From Pseudomonas asplenii (GTDB lineage: Bacteria > Pseudomonadota > Gammaproteobacteria > Pseudomonadales > Pseudomonadaceae), in NCBI RefSeq assembly GCF_900105475.1, contig NZ_LT629777.1, positions 1,674,001 to 1,738,000 on the forward strand: 64,000 bases of DNA. The letters are read 5' to 3'. The notes beneath the pieces were generated by a model. It ran no database searches, had not been told where the DNA came from, and worked only from the letters and a program-made list of their open reading frames with translations. Position numbers and translations under genes: made by a program. This document shows, piece after piece, positions 63,327 to 64,000 of the stretch (the stretch's first letter is position 1; every line of letters starts with the position of its first letter).

Positions 63327-64000
63327 TCAGCGCATCGCGTAATCGAGCACCACGCCGATGAAGATCGCCATCCCCGCCCAATGGTTGTGCAGGAACATCC
63401 TGAAACAACGCTGCGGATCACGGTCGCGGGTCATCCAGAATTCCCAGGCGAAGCACGCCGCTGCCACCAGCAAGCCGGCGTGAAACCAACCGCCCAGCTC
63501 GAAACGCGCGCCGGCCAGTAGCAGGCAGCCGAGCATCAGCCCTTGCAGTGTCAGAATGATCGCCCGGTCAGCATCGCCGAACAGGATGGCGGTGGATTTC
63601 ACGCCGATCTTCAGGTCGTCCTCGCGGTCGGTCATGGCGTAGTAGGTGTCGAAGGCCACTGTCCACATCAGGTTGGCGATGTACAACAGCCACGCGGCCG
63701 CCGGCAGGTTGCCATCCTGGGCGGTGAACGCCATCGGGATGCCCCAGGAGTAGGCGGCGCCCAGCACCACCTGCGGGTAGTAGGTGTAGCGCTTCATGAA
63801 GGGATAGCAGGCCGCCAGGGCCAGGGCGCCGAAGGAAAACCACACGGTGGTGGCGTTGGTGCACAGCACCAGCACGAAACTGATCCCCATCAGCAGGGCG
63901 AATACCGTCAGTGCCTCCTTGCCGCTGATCCTGCCCGCCGCCATGGGCCGCTGCTCGGTGCGCTTGACGTGGCCATCGACCTTGCGGTCGGCGAAATCGT
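63327..64000 (-). CDS. ubiA: 4-hydroxybenzoate octaprenyltransferase UbiA (5' end off window)
   Basis: C-terminal 224 residues are present; the frame is open to base 64000 ([30 protein letters not shown]). The first Asp motif (NDxxDRxxDxxVxRT) is at the very edge and the second is present: [25 protein letters not shown]. Several hydrophobic helices follow. It prenylates 4-hydroxybenzoate in ubiquinone synthesis at the inner membrane. The location beyond phoB-phoR matches Pseudomonas gene order. An internal ATG at 63944 is not the start. Confidence 0.95.
   Translation of the reverse strand, partial: DFADRKVDGHVKRTEQRPMAAGRISGKEALTVFALLMGISFVLVLCTNATTVWFSFGALALAACYPFMKRYTYYPQVVLGAAYSWGIPMAFTAQDGNLPAAAWLLYIANLMWTVAFDTYYAMTDREDDLKIGVKSTAILFGDADRAIILTLQGLMLGCLLLAGARFELGGWFHAGLLVAAACFAWEFWMTRDRDPQRCFRMFLHNHWAGMAIFIGVVLDYAMR

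Overview
The window is a stretch of Pseudomonas chromosome, most likely from the P. fluorescens group. The backbone is GC-rich. Gene order matches the Pseudomonas neighbourhoods pdxY / thioesterase / Kef-type antiporter, uvrD / GGDEF-EAL / RpiR / LysR (PycR) / pycA-pycB, aspA, purEK, and MFS / pstSCAB-phoU / response regulator / M23 peptidase / CorC-like / phoR-phoB / ubiA. At least five REP-type palindromes of the fluorescens kind (cores GTAGGAGC and GGCTTGC) sit between genes. The first gene (pdxY) and the last (ubiA) run off the window. I saw no tRNA, rRNA or CRISPR array.

Layout. 1-3.4 kb: pyridoxal kinase, a hotdog thioesterase and a CPA2 antiporter. 3.4-9.2 kb: an accessory island with (i) a small gene behind a structured leader, (ii) an intact IS66-family element of 2019 bp (3981-5999) with 22-bp ends and an 8-bp target duplication, and (iii) an AT-rich retron-like operon on the minus strand, made of a reverse transcriptase, an ATPase-TOPRIM protein and a putative non-coding RNA upstream. 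9.2-22.8 kb: SMI1/KNR4 protein, Tim44-domain protein, EamA transporter, uvrD, a GGDEF/EAL regulator, an RpiR regulator and the two-subunit pyruvate carboxylase with its LysR regulator. 22.8-28.6 kb: a pair of unknown paralogous small proteins, a passenger-poor autotransporter, acetyltransferases, a PaiB-like protein and a MocR regulator. 28.7-38 kb: a large DUF6543-type toxin-like protein, polyamine uptake and deacetylation genes with an AraC regulator, then accessory genes including a second copy of the structured leader. 38-47 kb: AGCS symporter, aspA, a HypT-like LysR regulator, purEK, small envelope proteins and a mutarotase. 47-64 kb: the phosphate regulon (pstSCAB, phoU, phoR, phoB) with clear Pho boxes, a toxin-antitoxin pair and the start of the ubiA region.

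How genes work together. PhoR/PhoB, PstSCAB and PhoU form one sensing and uptake circuit, with Pho boxes before pstS, pstC and phoB. PycA and PycB form one enzyme, probably controlled by the adjacent LysR gene. The polyamine-binding protein and acetylpolyamine deacetylase form a uptake/catabolism pair. The retron RT and ATPase-TOPRIM are two nucleotides apart and presumably form an anti-phage system.

The most novel signals are: (1) a pair of roughly 190-nt leaders (3478-3667 plus strand; 37018-37209 minus strand) that keep the same series of hairpins through compensatory changes, each 36-40 nt before a small Pseudomonas-type gene; (2) the retron-like ATPase-TOPRIM operon and its unassigned RNA; (3) a 12-bp-phased array of DnaA-box-like sequences inside a MocR gene; (4) a perfect hairpin that buries the ribosome binding site of the autotransporter; and (5) an intrinsic terminator in the purE leader. 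All calls come from reading the sequence; no database search was run.
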